Source: Lepus europaeus (Eukaryota > Chordata > Mammalia > Lagomorpha > Leporidae). From it: DNA of 64,000 bases. Positions within the stretch are counted from its first letter, which is position 1; each line of letters opens with the position of its first letter. This document shows, piece after piece, positions 32,215-41,649 of this stretch. Location of the stretch: assembly GCF_033115175.1 (NCBI RefSeq), contig NC_084838.1, positions 40,093,468 to 40,157,467 of the forward strand, given 5' to 3'. Below the pieces are notes generated by a model. The model ran no database searches. It saw nothing but the letters and a program-made list of their open reading frames with translations, and was not told the DNA's origin. The position numbers and the translations under genes are program-made.

Positions 32215-33097
32215 AGTCTGACAGTGTAGGAAAGGATGGACAGGGCCAGTCAGACCTCCTGGAACTGTAGCTAATAGAAAGGTCCTAACAACCTGAGTCA
32301 CATGAACTTGAAACCAACTGCAAAGGAAGCAACCAGGTTTCTCAACACCACCGCCCCTCCCACGGTGACAGGTAGGCGCTGCTGTGACCAGCCCCCGTTA
32401 CATCCTTGAGTTATCAACCCCAGTCCTCCTTAGGTGGACGCAATCGCCAGTGACAGCCGGCTCCTTTAGATATTTTTTATTTTTTAAAAAGTTTTCCGTG
32501 TGGTAGCACGGAGCTACAAGCCAGACACACTGACACGCTCGGCAAGCTCAGCGTCTCCCACGGTGCTGTGTGGCCCAGAGAAGCGACAGGGATGGAGTCT
32601 GTAATTTGTTTTCCGTGAAAGCTCAAATTTCATTGGCTTCCTAGTTTTCATCATTTACCTGCGAAACACTTCTTCAGCTTCAGCTGGCCTCCTTTGTGAA
32701 GGCCTTCTTCTTTCCCACATCCAGGTGTCATTTCTCCTTGTGTTCAGGGGCAAAGCGATACCGTGTTTGTTAAAATTGCCAACACTCCCATCCTGTACCA
32801 CTCGTCTTGACCCGTGAGTTGCCATTTTGGTGGATGCTGAAATTGCCACACCTCTGTTTCTAGCACCCACATTTGTAATTCTTCAAGTGGTACAAGCTCT
32901 GCAACTCCCCTACACAGAATGTCGGTTATGTTAAGAAGCTGGAAACCTCATTGTCGTCAGCACATCCCTTTCTCGGTTAGTAGCAAATTAAAACACCCCA
33001 GAAAGAGAAACTCTGCTTTCACATTCTTTAGGACTGTTGCTTTAGAACATGAGTTGGGATAATAACGGGTTTCAGCACAACATACAGAGTGTCACTG
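32215..33097. other. Unassigned intergenic sequence
   Basis: No gene or repeat recognised. A short antisense open frame at 32655-32870 is followed by an A-rich stretch on the minus strand and could be an old retrocopy of unknown source. Confidence 0.3.
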
Positions 33098-33420
33098 CAG
33101 GGTGGACAACTGGCAGCGTGATTAAAACCCCCACATCTCATTGCCTACATAGCTAAGTTCAAGTCTCGGCTCTGCTCTTGACTCTAGCTCTCTGCTCATG
33201 CAGACTCTAGAAGGCAGAAGATGAAGGCTCAAGTACTCGAGTCCCTGCCACCCAAGTGGGATACCCGGATTGAGTTCAGGGCTCCTGGCGTTAGCCTGGC
33301 CCAGCCCTGGCTGTTGCCGGCATTTGGGGAGGAAACAGATGCACGATCTCTATCTCTGTCCCTTTGTGTCTGTATTTCAAATTAAATGGAAAATAAATTT
33401 TATTGTTTAAAAAAAAAAAA
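33098..33420 (+). mobile_element. Old CSINE
   Basis: Head strongly diverged; body (GGCTCAAGTACTCGAGTCCC) and tail recognisable. Confidence 0.75.
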
Positions 33421-33537
33421 CAAAACTAGTGTAACCAAAACGCACCTGTGAACCCCCAGCAGCCTGCACCACTACTCTCTCAAAACACTCTGCCTGCAAT
33501 CCCGGAGCCGGGGCGTGAGGGCCGCACTGCCCAGCTC

Positions 33538-33556
33538 CGCTGCCAGGGGGCAGCAG
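33538..33556 (+). promoter_or_regulatory. CTCF-like motif at the edge of the CpG island
   Basis: GCTGCCAGGGGGCAGCAG contains CCAGGGGGCAGC, close to the CTCF core, and is partly palindromic. Inferred only. Confidence 0.35.
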
Positions 33557-33869
33557 CCGCACCGCGGGCCCCTGTTGTCCAAGGCAAACGGCAGGCTGGG
33601 AGTTGAATTTTCTGTTCCCATTAACTTGTTGTTCTCGTTTTTATTATTTGTCCTCAAATGTGCCTTTCCGCCCGTGGCAGGTTAAAGTCCTTCATCCCCT
33701 GGGCATCGCGCCCTGCGCAAGGCCAGGCTCTCAAATACCCCCGTGGGAAATGGAACCCTTTTCCCGGGGTTGACCCCGTAATCTGGCTTCGGGAATCGGC
33801 TGGGGGCGAGTTATTTACGCTGTGAGCCAAGGGGCTATGCACTGCCTCAGGCTCTGAGCCCTTCCCCGT

Positions 33870-34360
33870 CTCCTGGCTCCGCACCCAAAGTAAACGCAAT
33901 GGCCGGGGAGGGGGTGGGGGCGCTAAATGCCTCGTGTTCTCGGACAGCCCGCCGGTCTCGGCCGCACCCGCTGACTGCCCACGGGGCTCAGGGGTCTGAA
34001 TGGCGGGGATCTGGCGGGAGGCCGCTGTCCCAAGCCCGGCGTAACGGCTGCGCCAGGTCATCGGGAGCCCACGTTGGCCCGATCCTCGGAGGCGCGGGCA
34101 CCACCCGCAGGGCCAGCGGGAACGCGCAACCCTGCGTCCGGCGGGAGCCGGGAGAGCGCCAAAGGCTGGGCGAGGGCCGGGGACTTCGGACGCCAAGGCA
34201 GCTTCTGAGGCAGGCGTCCGCCCTCCCACCCCGCCTCCGCCGGAGCCTCGCTTGGCTCGGGGCGCCCCCTCCAGGCCTGGGCGAGCGCGCGTCAAGAGCA
34301 CACGCGCGCCTCCTGCACAGTCCCGCAGACCCAGCTCCGGACACGCATTCGCCCGTTCAA
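33870..34360. promoter_or_regulatory. Orphan CpG island between CCL21 and CCL19
   Basis: CpG-dense, GC-rich and SINE-free, set in sequence that is otherwise CpG-poor outside SINEs. No exon of a known gene lies next to it. GC-rich sequence also keeps long frames open by chance on both strands, so the 316-codon antisense frame is not taken as a gene. It could be the promoter of an unannotated transcript. Confidence 0.6.
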
Positions 34361-34605
34361 CACACGCTAAGCATCCAGGGTGCGTCCTCTCACTAGTCAT
34401 TCCCCCGCACTCTCCCACTGCCCCCACAGACTGGGGAGGCTTCCCAGGCCTAGCCCCAGGGGGTGAGGCGCCCTCTGTTCTAGATCTCCTACCTCTGGGC
34501 CCAGGATTTGGCAGACCAGAGAGCCAGAAGACTGGGCAGGCTCCCTGGAGGAGCCTGGGGCCACTCTGGGCTGTCCTGAGCTGAGCTGCCCTGAGCTGAG
34601 ACAAG

Positions 34606-34658
34606 ACTTTCCCCCGGGGCTCACGCTGAACGCTGAACCAAGAGCCCCGGGGGAAAGT
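34606..34658. repeat. Perfect 17-bp inverted repeat with 19-nt loop
   Basis: Arm ACTTTCCCCCGGGGCTC at 34606-34622 and its exact reverse complement at 34642-34658. The loop holds two direct CGCTGAA units. Confidence 0.9.
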
Positions 34659-34969
34659 GGCTTAGCTGGGAAGAGGGTGAAGTCGTGAGCCCATAGCAGT
34701 GACGTGTGTGTGGCCAGAAAGTGTTCCAAACCTGCCTCCAGACCCCTACCCTCCCAATCACTCCATCCCCACTCCCTGTGGATTGTCTAAGCCGATGGCT
34801 TTGGGGGCGGGGGGGAGGGGGACTCAAACTCCACCTCGAGCCTGTGTCCCTTTCCTCTTTGCCATGTGAGTGACACCCTCACTGTCCCCCTCTTTCCCCG
34901 AGTCCTCTTCACCTCCCCAATCTGTTCAGCTTAGTGTGGAACTTGGGCCTCTTCTACCTACACTCAATC

Positions 34970-36190
34970 TCTTGGTAATCTTGTTTTATGGCTTTAAATA
35001 TGAGTACCATCCATACAGTCCCGGCTTTATATCTTCAGCTAGAATCTCTCCCCTAAACTCCAGACCCAAGCTAACTACCCCAACATTTACATGTCCAACA
35101 TGCAGCTTCAACTTAACAACTCAACAACTCAAAACCAGTCTCCCAATGTGCCCACAAACTCTTCCCTCTGCCAATATCCACTTGTGGGTAAATTCCATCC
35201 ATCAAGTTGTTCAAGCCAAAATCCTTGCCTCTTCTGTCTCTGTTCTATCTTATGCTGACCCCTTAGCAAAGCCTGTTGGCTCCACTTTGTCTCCAGAGTC
35301 TGACTTCTTTTTTTTTTATTTATTTATTTATTTCAAAAGCAGAGTTACAGAGAAGCAGAGGCACAGAGAGAGAGAGGTCTTCCATCTGTTGGTTCACTCT
35401 CCAAAATGGTCACAACGGCTGGAGCTGCGCCGATCTGAAGCCAGGAGCCAGGAGCTTCTTCTGGGTCTTCCACATGGGTGCAGGGGCCCAAGCACTCGGG
35501 CCATCTTCTACTGCTATTCTAGGCCATAGCAGAGAGCTGGATCCTAAGTGGAGCAGCTGGGTCGCAAACCAGCACCCCAATGGGAGGCCGGCACTGCAAG
35601 CAGCAATTTTACTCGCTACGCCACAGCGCCAGCCCCTAGAGTGCGACTTCTTACCAACTCCAAGCACCATTATGTCCTCCCTGGACTTAGGCATAGCTTC
35701 CAGCCTGATTGTCCTTCTTCCAAAAAAAAAAAGGTACCACTTTGATCTACTCTTCATTCAACAGCTAGAGGGAGCCTTCTAAAATATGTCCAATCTCACC
35801 ACACCTCTTCAAAATCCTCCCATGGCTCCCCCATCTCACCAAGTAGAAACCGGGCAATGGTTTACACAGCCCTGCACTATCCGGCCCGGAAGGGATGCGG
35901 CGTGTCTCCTGCCACTCTGCCCTCTGGTCTTCAAGCCATTCCTCAAGCACAGCCTTGCCTCCAGACCTTTGTGCTTCCTGTTTCCCCTGCTACAACGCCT
36001 CCCCAGGCCTCAGCGTGCCTCACGCCCTCACCTGCATCTCAGCAGCCTCTGCTCAAGTGTCTGGTTCCTTCGTTAGAATAAAAACTCTGCAAGAGCAGGC
36101 ACGTGTATCTGCCTGGCTGACTGCTGTGTCCCAGCTCGGCACACAGGGTGCCCTCGGTAGATGTGTATGGGGTCCTAAGCCTTGTTCTTT
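34970..36190 (+). mobile_element. L2 LINE fragment, sense, carrying a CSINE
   Basis: Typical L2 3' sequence in order: CATGTCCAACATGC, CAAGCCAAAATCCTTGCCTC, (SINE), CTTCTAAAATATGTCCAATCTCACC, CCATGGCTCCC, CCAGACCTTTGTGCTTCCTG, CTGCTCAAGTGTC and AGAATAAAAACTCTGCAAGAGCAG. Only a decayed 3' portion remains. Confidence 0.82.
35310..35637 (-). mobile_element. CSINE inside the L2
   Basis: 15-bp target duplication AGAGTCTGACTTCTT with one mismatch at 35295-35309 and 35638-35652. Confidence 0.92.
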
Positions 36191-36299
36191 CATTGTTTCC
36201 CTCTTTCCTGCTGATTCTTCAGATCTCTGCCAACAGGAACGCCAGGCAGAGGGCACTGAAACTGAAGTGGAATGGAAACCTCTCTGCCAGCTTGGAACT

Positions 36300-36420
36300 T
36301 TCTGGGTGTGTCATTGAGGATCTTAGCAGGAAACCAAAGGCATGCTCAAAAACGTCTAATGGCAAAGAATTTAGTGAGGGGACCATTCACAGAGGTGAGG
36401 GCAGGGTTGTTGTGGGCTGC
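36300..36420 (+). repeat. Old interspersed repeat, unnamed
   Basis: ATTGAGGATCTTAGCAGGAAACC, then AGTGAGGGGACCATTCACAGAGG; the first motif recurs at 37550. Confidence 0.45.
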
Positions 36421-36562
36421 TGCTGCCACACAGATAATTAGACATGAGCCACTGAGGAGGGCCACAAGACCCTCCTCTAGAGGCGAATCCAAGGACCCAC
36501 CCAAGTGGCCCCCTTTGCAATTTAAGTTATGATCAAAGTGTCTTTGGATAAAATGGGATCTC

Positions 36563-36796
36563 AGGGGCTGGCACCGTGGCTTCCGCCTATGGTGCCTGTA
36601 TCCCATATGGGCACTGGTTTGAGTCCCAGCTGTTCCACTTCTGATCCAGCTCTCTTCTATGGCCTGGGAAAAGCAGCAGGAAATGGTCCAAGTGCTTGGG
36701 CCCCTGAACTCATGTAGGAGATCCAGATTAAGCTCCTGGCTCCACCCTGGTCCAGCCCCAGTTACGGCCATCTGGGGAGTGAAGCAGTGGATGGAA

Positions 36797-36834
<38 letters not shown>

Positions 36835-36888
36835 CTCTTCCTCTCTCTGTAACTCTGCTTTTCACATAAATCTTTTTTTAAAAAAAAA
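36563..36888 (+). mobile_element. CSINE
   Basis: The head has a deletion (GGCACCGTGGCTTCCGCC) that removes part of the A-box region; a (CT)n tract is at 36799-36832. Confidence 0.87.
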
Positions 36889-37153
36889 CTTGACCTTATA
36901 TTTTTAATGTAATTTGGTTAGCACAATCAGGAACAGGCAACCTACCTAATAATATGTGTATCACCATTTGCAGTCACAGCAATTAAGTGCCTCTGGTACT
37001 TTATCTCGGATTTCCTTGTCTTCCAGCATTGCATCCTGTGCCTCGCTGGTGAGAGTCTAGGAGACTGCGATGCTTCTACATACTCCAGGTTACTTGTGTC
37101 CTCTCTCCACATGCAAAGCCATTATCAATGCATGCACCAAGTGTTTGAACAAC

Positions 37154-37479
37154 GAGGCCGGCGCTGTGGCATAGTAGGCTAAGCTTCCACCTGTGAAGCC
37201 AGCAGCCTATATGGGCACCGGTTCAATTCTCATTTGCTCCACTTCCAATCCAGCTCTCTGCTATGGCCTGGGAAAGCAGTGGAAGATGGCCCAAGCGCTT
37301 GGGCCCCTGCACCCATGTGGGAGACTCAGAAGAAGCTCCTGGCTCCTGGCTTTGGTTAGGCCCAGCTCCAGCTGTTGTGGCCATTTGAGGAGTGAACCAG
37401 CAGATGGAAGACCTCTCTGTCTGTCTATAACTCTTCCTCTCAAATAAATAAATAAATATTTCTTTAAAAGAAAATAATC
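37154..37479 (+). mobile_element. CSINE
   Basis: 9-bp target duplication TGAACAACG at 37145-37153 and 37480-37488. Confidence 0.9.
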
Positions 37480-37544
37480 TGAACAACGTAATCCCAGGAT
37501 TCCACTTTGGGACTCTCCTTCCCTGGCTCTCCTCTGGAACCATG

Positions 37545-38340
37545 TACTGTATCAGTGAGGATCCTGGCAGGAAACAGGTGGCACACCGTAAGGATACAGG
37601 AGAAACCTATCATTTCTACCCACCAATCAGCACTTGTGTGTGTAGGGATTTCTCTGGCAGATGCTAGCTGAGTCCTCTTACTCAGTTCAGTTCTGACGTC
37701 ACCAACCTGGAGGCAGCATCAGACCGTACAGGTTGAGGGCTCAGTCCCACCAGAATGTGCCCCCCGATTCAGATGCTGGCCTGCGCTCCCATCTATAAAT
37801 AGGGTAGTTCCCGCTACCTCAGGCTCCATTAATTTGCCAGAGTGGCTCACAGAACTCAGGGAAATGTTTTCCTTACATTCGCAAAGGAGCCAGATGGGAG
37901 CACTGCATTTGACCAGACATGGGAGAAGGAGCACAGAGCTCCCAGCCCTTTCCGGGCAGCCTCCAGGAACCTCCACAGGGTCAGCTATCCGGGAGCCACC
38001 GAGCTCAGTCCTTTGGGGTTTTTATGGAAGCTTCATCACATCGCCGTGATTGATGACATCACTGGCCATTGGGATGTCAGCTGAACCACCAGCCTCTCTC
38101 CTCTCCCTGGTGGCAGGATGAGGGCAGGGAGACTAAAAGTTTCAACCCCAGGTTGGGTCCCAAGGCTCTCTAGGTGCCCCCAACCACTGGGCATATCTTT
38201 AATTTACAAAAGCCGCCCTTGTCACCCTGGAGATTCCAAGGATTTTAGAAGCTATGTCAGGAAATGAGCACAAAGGAAAAAATATATACATTTCACAATA
38301 CCACATCCACTCAAAAGATTTAGCCAAGAATATTTTAATA
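37545..38340 (+). repeat. Old unassigned interspersed repeats
   Basis: 37550-37600 shares GTGAGGATCCTGGCAGGAAAC with the copy near 36310. 37840-38300 (GCTCACAGAACTCAGGG ... GGGTTTTTATGGAAGCTTCATC ... GGAGATTCCAAGG) belongs to a second family also seen at 62585-63700. I cannot name either. Confidence 0.5.
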
Positions 38341-39020
38341 AAAGGGCAGTGTAAGAGGCAGGGTCAGGATTAAGGAACTGTCACTGGATGATAAGGCCCC
38401 CGGATTCAGCAGGAAGGGGAAAACCAGAACCATAGCAAGGCCTTAAGGGGCAAGAGAAGCTTAGTTAGAGAGAGGCCCATGGAGAGGAGGCGGCCCCAGA
38501 GGGTCTGTAAATGGCATCGGTGAGTCCCCAACTCTAGCGTCGTCAGTCACCTGGAAAGTGTGAGAAAATAGTTTGCTGCCCCCACCCCAGGGTCTGGCTC
38601 TAGTAGGGCCGGAGAACGTGCATTTCTAACAAGCTCCCAGTGAAGCTGAGGCCATTGTCCAAAGACTGCTCTTTGAGAACAGCTGCCATAGGGTTTTATT
38701 CACTACAGACTGCAGCAAGACCAAAGATTCGGGCGATGAGCACCCCCAGCCCCTCTCCTTCCACTCATGGATCCCCTGCTGCTACCTCCCATGGGCAAGG
38801 AATCCTGGGTAATGCAATCTGCAGAGGTCAGTCTTCTAGCCTGCCAGGGCACAGGAAAGTGGACAATAAATAATGGGTGAGCTTGGGGCAAACAGAGAAC
38901 AACTACAACCAGCACAGGCTGAATATATCAACAGAAAGATGATTGGGTAGACGAATTAATGGACAGATACAGGAATGAGAGGATTAAATAATAATGGTTC
39001 ATTTAAAAATTTTATTTATA
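38341..39020. other. Unassigned intergenic sequence
   Basis: No gene or clear repeat family is seen. Confidence 0.3.
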
Positions 39021-39209
39021 GGGGCCGGCTCCCAGCTTTGGATCAGCACAGCTCCAGCCATTACGGCTGTCTGGGGAGTGAACCAGCAAATGGAAGACCT
39101 CTTTCTCCCTCTGTCTCTGTCTCTGTCTCTGTCTCTATCTCTCTCTCTTTCTGCCTCTGCCTCTCTGTAACTCTGCCTTTCAAATAAAATAAATAAATCT
39201 TTAAAACAA
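39021..39209 (+). mobile_element. CSINE with internal deletion
   Basis: The first ten bases GGGGCCGGCT join directly to the 3' body (CCCAGCTTTGGATCAGC); the central half is missing. Confidence 0.85.
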
Positions 39210-39217
39210 AAAGAATA

Positions 39218-39541
39218 GGGGCCAGTACTGTGGCTCAGAAGGGTAAAGCCCTGGCCTGAAGTGCTGGCAGCCCATAAGGGCACCAGTTCTAGTCCCGGCT
39301 GCTCCTCTTCTGATCCAGCTCTCTGCTATGGCCTGGGAAAGCAGTAAAAGATGGCTCAAAGCTTTGGGCCCCTGAACCCACGTGGGAGACCTGGAAGAAG
39401 CTCCTGGCTCCTGGCGCAGCTCCAGCCGTTGCAGCCACCTGGGGAGTGAACCAGAGGATGGAAGACCTCTCTCTCTGTCTCTACCTCTCTCTGTAACTCT
39501 CTTTCAAATAAATAAAATAAATCTTAAAAAAAAAAAAAAAG
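39218..39541 (+). mobile_element. CSINE
   Basis: Full length; target duplication AAAGAATA on both sides. Confidence 0.88.
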
Positions 39542-39552
39542 AAAGAATAAGG

Positions 39553-39750
39553 GGGCTCCTTCATGATGCTAGGAAACTGGAACTCAATCCAGGTCTCCCA
39601 CGAGGGAGGCAGCCCTCACCACTCACTCTCAGAGTCTGAATTAGCAAGAAGCTAGCGTCAGGTGCCAGAGCTAGGAATTGAACCCAGGCACTCCAATGTA
39701 GGACTGAGGTGTTTTAATGGGCATCGTAATCCCTAGGCCAAATGCCCACT
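39553..39750 (-). mobile_element. Old CSINE fragment
   Basis: Diverged; recognisable from AATCCAGGTCTCCCA, GGAATTGAACCCAGGCACTCC and AGGCCAAATGCCC. Confidence 0.65.
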
Positions 39751-39751
39751 C

Positions 39752-39935
39752 TTGGTTAATTATTAAGGAGTGCTTATTATGTGCAAGCCTCTAAGGTAAC
39801 TGCTCTACTCAGAGAATCTTAGATTCACAAGACATAGATCTACTACCATTCCCAGTTTACAGAGAAGATCACTAGCATTTGCCTGATCACACAGCTAGTG
39901 AGTGGTGCACCCTGAGCCCCAACTGAGACACTATC
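39752..39935 (+). repeat. MIR fragment
   Basis: Typical MIR motifs: GTGCTTATTATGTGCAAGCC, then CCCAGTTTACAGAGAAGATC and CACACAGCTAGTGAGTGG. Confidence 0.7.
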
Positions 39936-39999
39936 CGTACAGTCTCCTCCTCTGGGCTGTGTGTTACACACTCAGTGCTGCGATCAGCAGACAGGCAGT

Positions 40000-40230
40000 G
40001 TGGACTAGTATGGAAGAGTGCAAATCTCAGAGAGCAAATCTGGCTTCAGATCACGCTCCAGCACTGCTGAGCTGTGCGACCTGTGCTTACGTGTAAAGCA
40101 GAGACAATATGATGAAAACAACTTGGACAACTACTTCGTAGCCTTGTTGGCAAAGTGAAGCAAGGTAACACTGGTTTGGCCCTTGACACAGAGCCTAGCA
40201 CAGAGTAACCAATCATCATTATTAGCAACA
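40000..40230 (+). repeat. MIR fragment
   Basis: Full MIR order: GGCTTCAGATCACGCTCC, GAGCTGTGCGACCTGTGC, then CAGAGCCTAGCACAGAGTAA. Confidence 0.7.
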
Positions 40231-40586
40231 GATGGAAAGAAAGAGAAGTCAGAAACCCATGAGAGTGAGAACACACCCCTCCCACCAAGGAGAGCCCAGC
40301 GTGGGGATGGTTACATGGGTGTCCCATCTATTAATTTCTCGTTTGAGGTCTTCTCTTCCGCTCTTTCTCATAAGGATGGGAAATCGCTATTCCCCTCCTC
40401 CATCTGTCAATTCCTTGAAATTTGGGGATTTGTCTGAATATGAGCTGGCCAGCCCCTCTCCTTAGAAATCCCCTCTTGGTTCCCAGGATTAGGAGATGGG
40501 GAAAGATGAAATGGGCTATTCCAGGGCAGATTCTCCTGCCCCCTGTTCCTGTGACCCAGGTGTGGGACAGAGGAAAGTAATGAATA

Positions 40587-40923
40587 GGGGGCCAGCACTG
40601 TGGCATAACGGGTAAAGCCACCACCTGGAGTGCCGGCATCCCATATGGGTGCCGGTTCAAGTCCTGGCTGCTCCACTTCCAATCCAGCTCTCTGCTATGG
40701 ACTAGGAAAGCAGTGGAAGATGGCCCAAGCCCTTAGGCCCCTGCACCCATGTGGGAGACCCAGAGGAAGCTCCTGGCTCCTGGCTTCAGATTGGCCCAGC
40801 TCCAGCTGTTGCGGCCATCTGGGGAGTAAACCAGTGGATGGAAGACTTCTCTCTCTCTCTCTCTCTGCCTCTGCCTCTCTGTAACTGTCTTTCAAATAAA
40901 TAAATATTTTAAAAAATTAAAAA
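40587..40923 (+). mobile_element. CSINE
   Basis: 9-bp target duplication TAATGAATA at 40578-40586 and 40924-40932. Confidence 0.92.
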
Positions 40924-41440
40924 TAATGAATAAAGGAGGGGGAAGTTCTTGCTGAGCTCAACTTTAATCCCAGGGCCTGGGATGTGGGAAGGAAGATCTT
41001 GGCTCCCTCCCAAGGAACGTTGCCTTTAGGCTGTTTGTCCCAGTGGAGGGACTGGTTCCCAGATAGTGGATGGGTAGGAGTGTGACAATCCAGGAAGGCC
41101 ACCCCAGCTCTCGTGGTTGTCCCTAGGGCACCCAGGAAATGTCTTCATTACAAGCCTCGAAGGAAGAGAACACCAATGAGGAGGACACTGAACCTAGGGA
41201 AAGGGGCGCAACACTGCTCTGACCCCCCAACCCTGACCATCACTTCTGGTGGATGAAGCTATTGCCAGCAGTGGGATTACAGTACCACAACTCAGTCCTC
41301 TTTTTCTTGGCCAGACGGCAAGCTGCTTAGGCTCTCAGAACTGAAGCCAAGGAAAGCAGAAGAGGGGAGAAGAGGGTGGGCGGGGCAGGGTTCTGCCAAA
41401 AAGAGGGGGCAAAAGGGGAATCCATGGAATGGGACATGGA
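40924..41440. other. CCL19 upstream flank
   Basis: Unique SINE-free sequence leading to the CCL19 promoter; no gene seen. Confidence 0.5.
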
Positions 41441-41450
41441 GGGGAATTTC
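41441..41450 (+). promoter_or_regulatory. NF-kB-like site in the CCL19 promoter
   Basis: GGGGAATTTC resembles the kB consensus GGGRNNYYCC with one mismatch. It lies about 27 bp upstream of the TATA-like box. Human CCL19 is known to respond to NF-kB; use of this site in rabbit is inferred. Confidence 0.5.
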
Positions 41451-41458
41451 TAGACGGA

Positions 41459-41468
41459 GAAAGTGAAA
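41459..41468 (+). promoter_or_regulatory. IRF element in the CCL19 promoter
   Basis: GAAAGTGAAA fits the IRF/ISRE core GAAANNGAAA and lies 9 bp upstream of the TATA-like box. It differs from the CCL21 counterpart at one base (GAAA versus GGAA). Confidence 0.55.
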
Positions 41469-41477
41469 GCTCTGGGC

Positions 41478-41485
41478 CATAAATA
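41478..41485 (+). promoter_or_regulatory. CCL19 TATA-like box
   Basis: CATAAATA followed by GGAGGCAGCC is nearly identical to the CCL21 box. It lies about 165 bp upstream of the ATG. Confidence 0.65.
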
Positions 41486-41649
41486 GGAGGCAGCCGCAGC
41501 CTTGCACAAGCACTCACACTGCTAGGTCCTCTCACGCCTGTGCACTCCCCAGTGCTCGCCTGCTCCTGCTCCCCGCTGCACACCCATCCCAAACCTGCGC
41601 CTCCCAGCTTCCCGCAGACACGCACCTGCTCTGCCTCCGCTCACCCTCC

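Noticed and set aside
32655-32870. Antisense 71-residue frame followed by an A-rich end, as a possible retrogene
   Set aside because: I could not match the sequence to any known mRNA; noted only as unassigned sequence.
33654-34604. 316-codon antisense open frame in the CpG island
   Set aside because: Stop codons are rare in GC-rich sequence; the opposite strand is open as well and the product has no recognisable domain.
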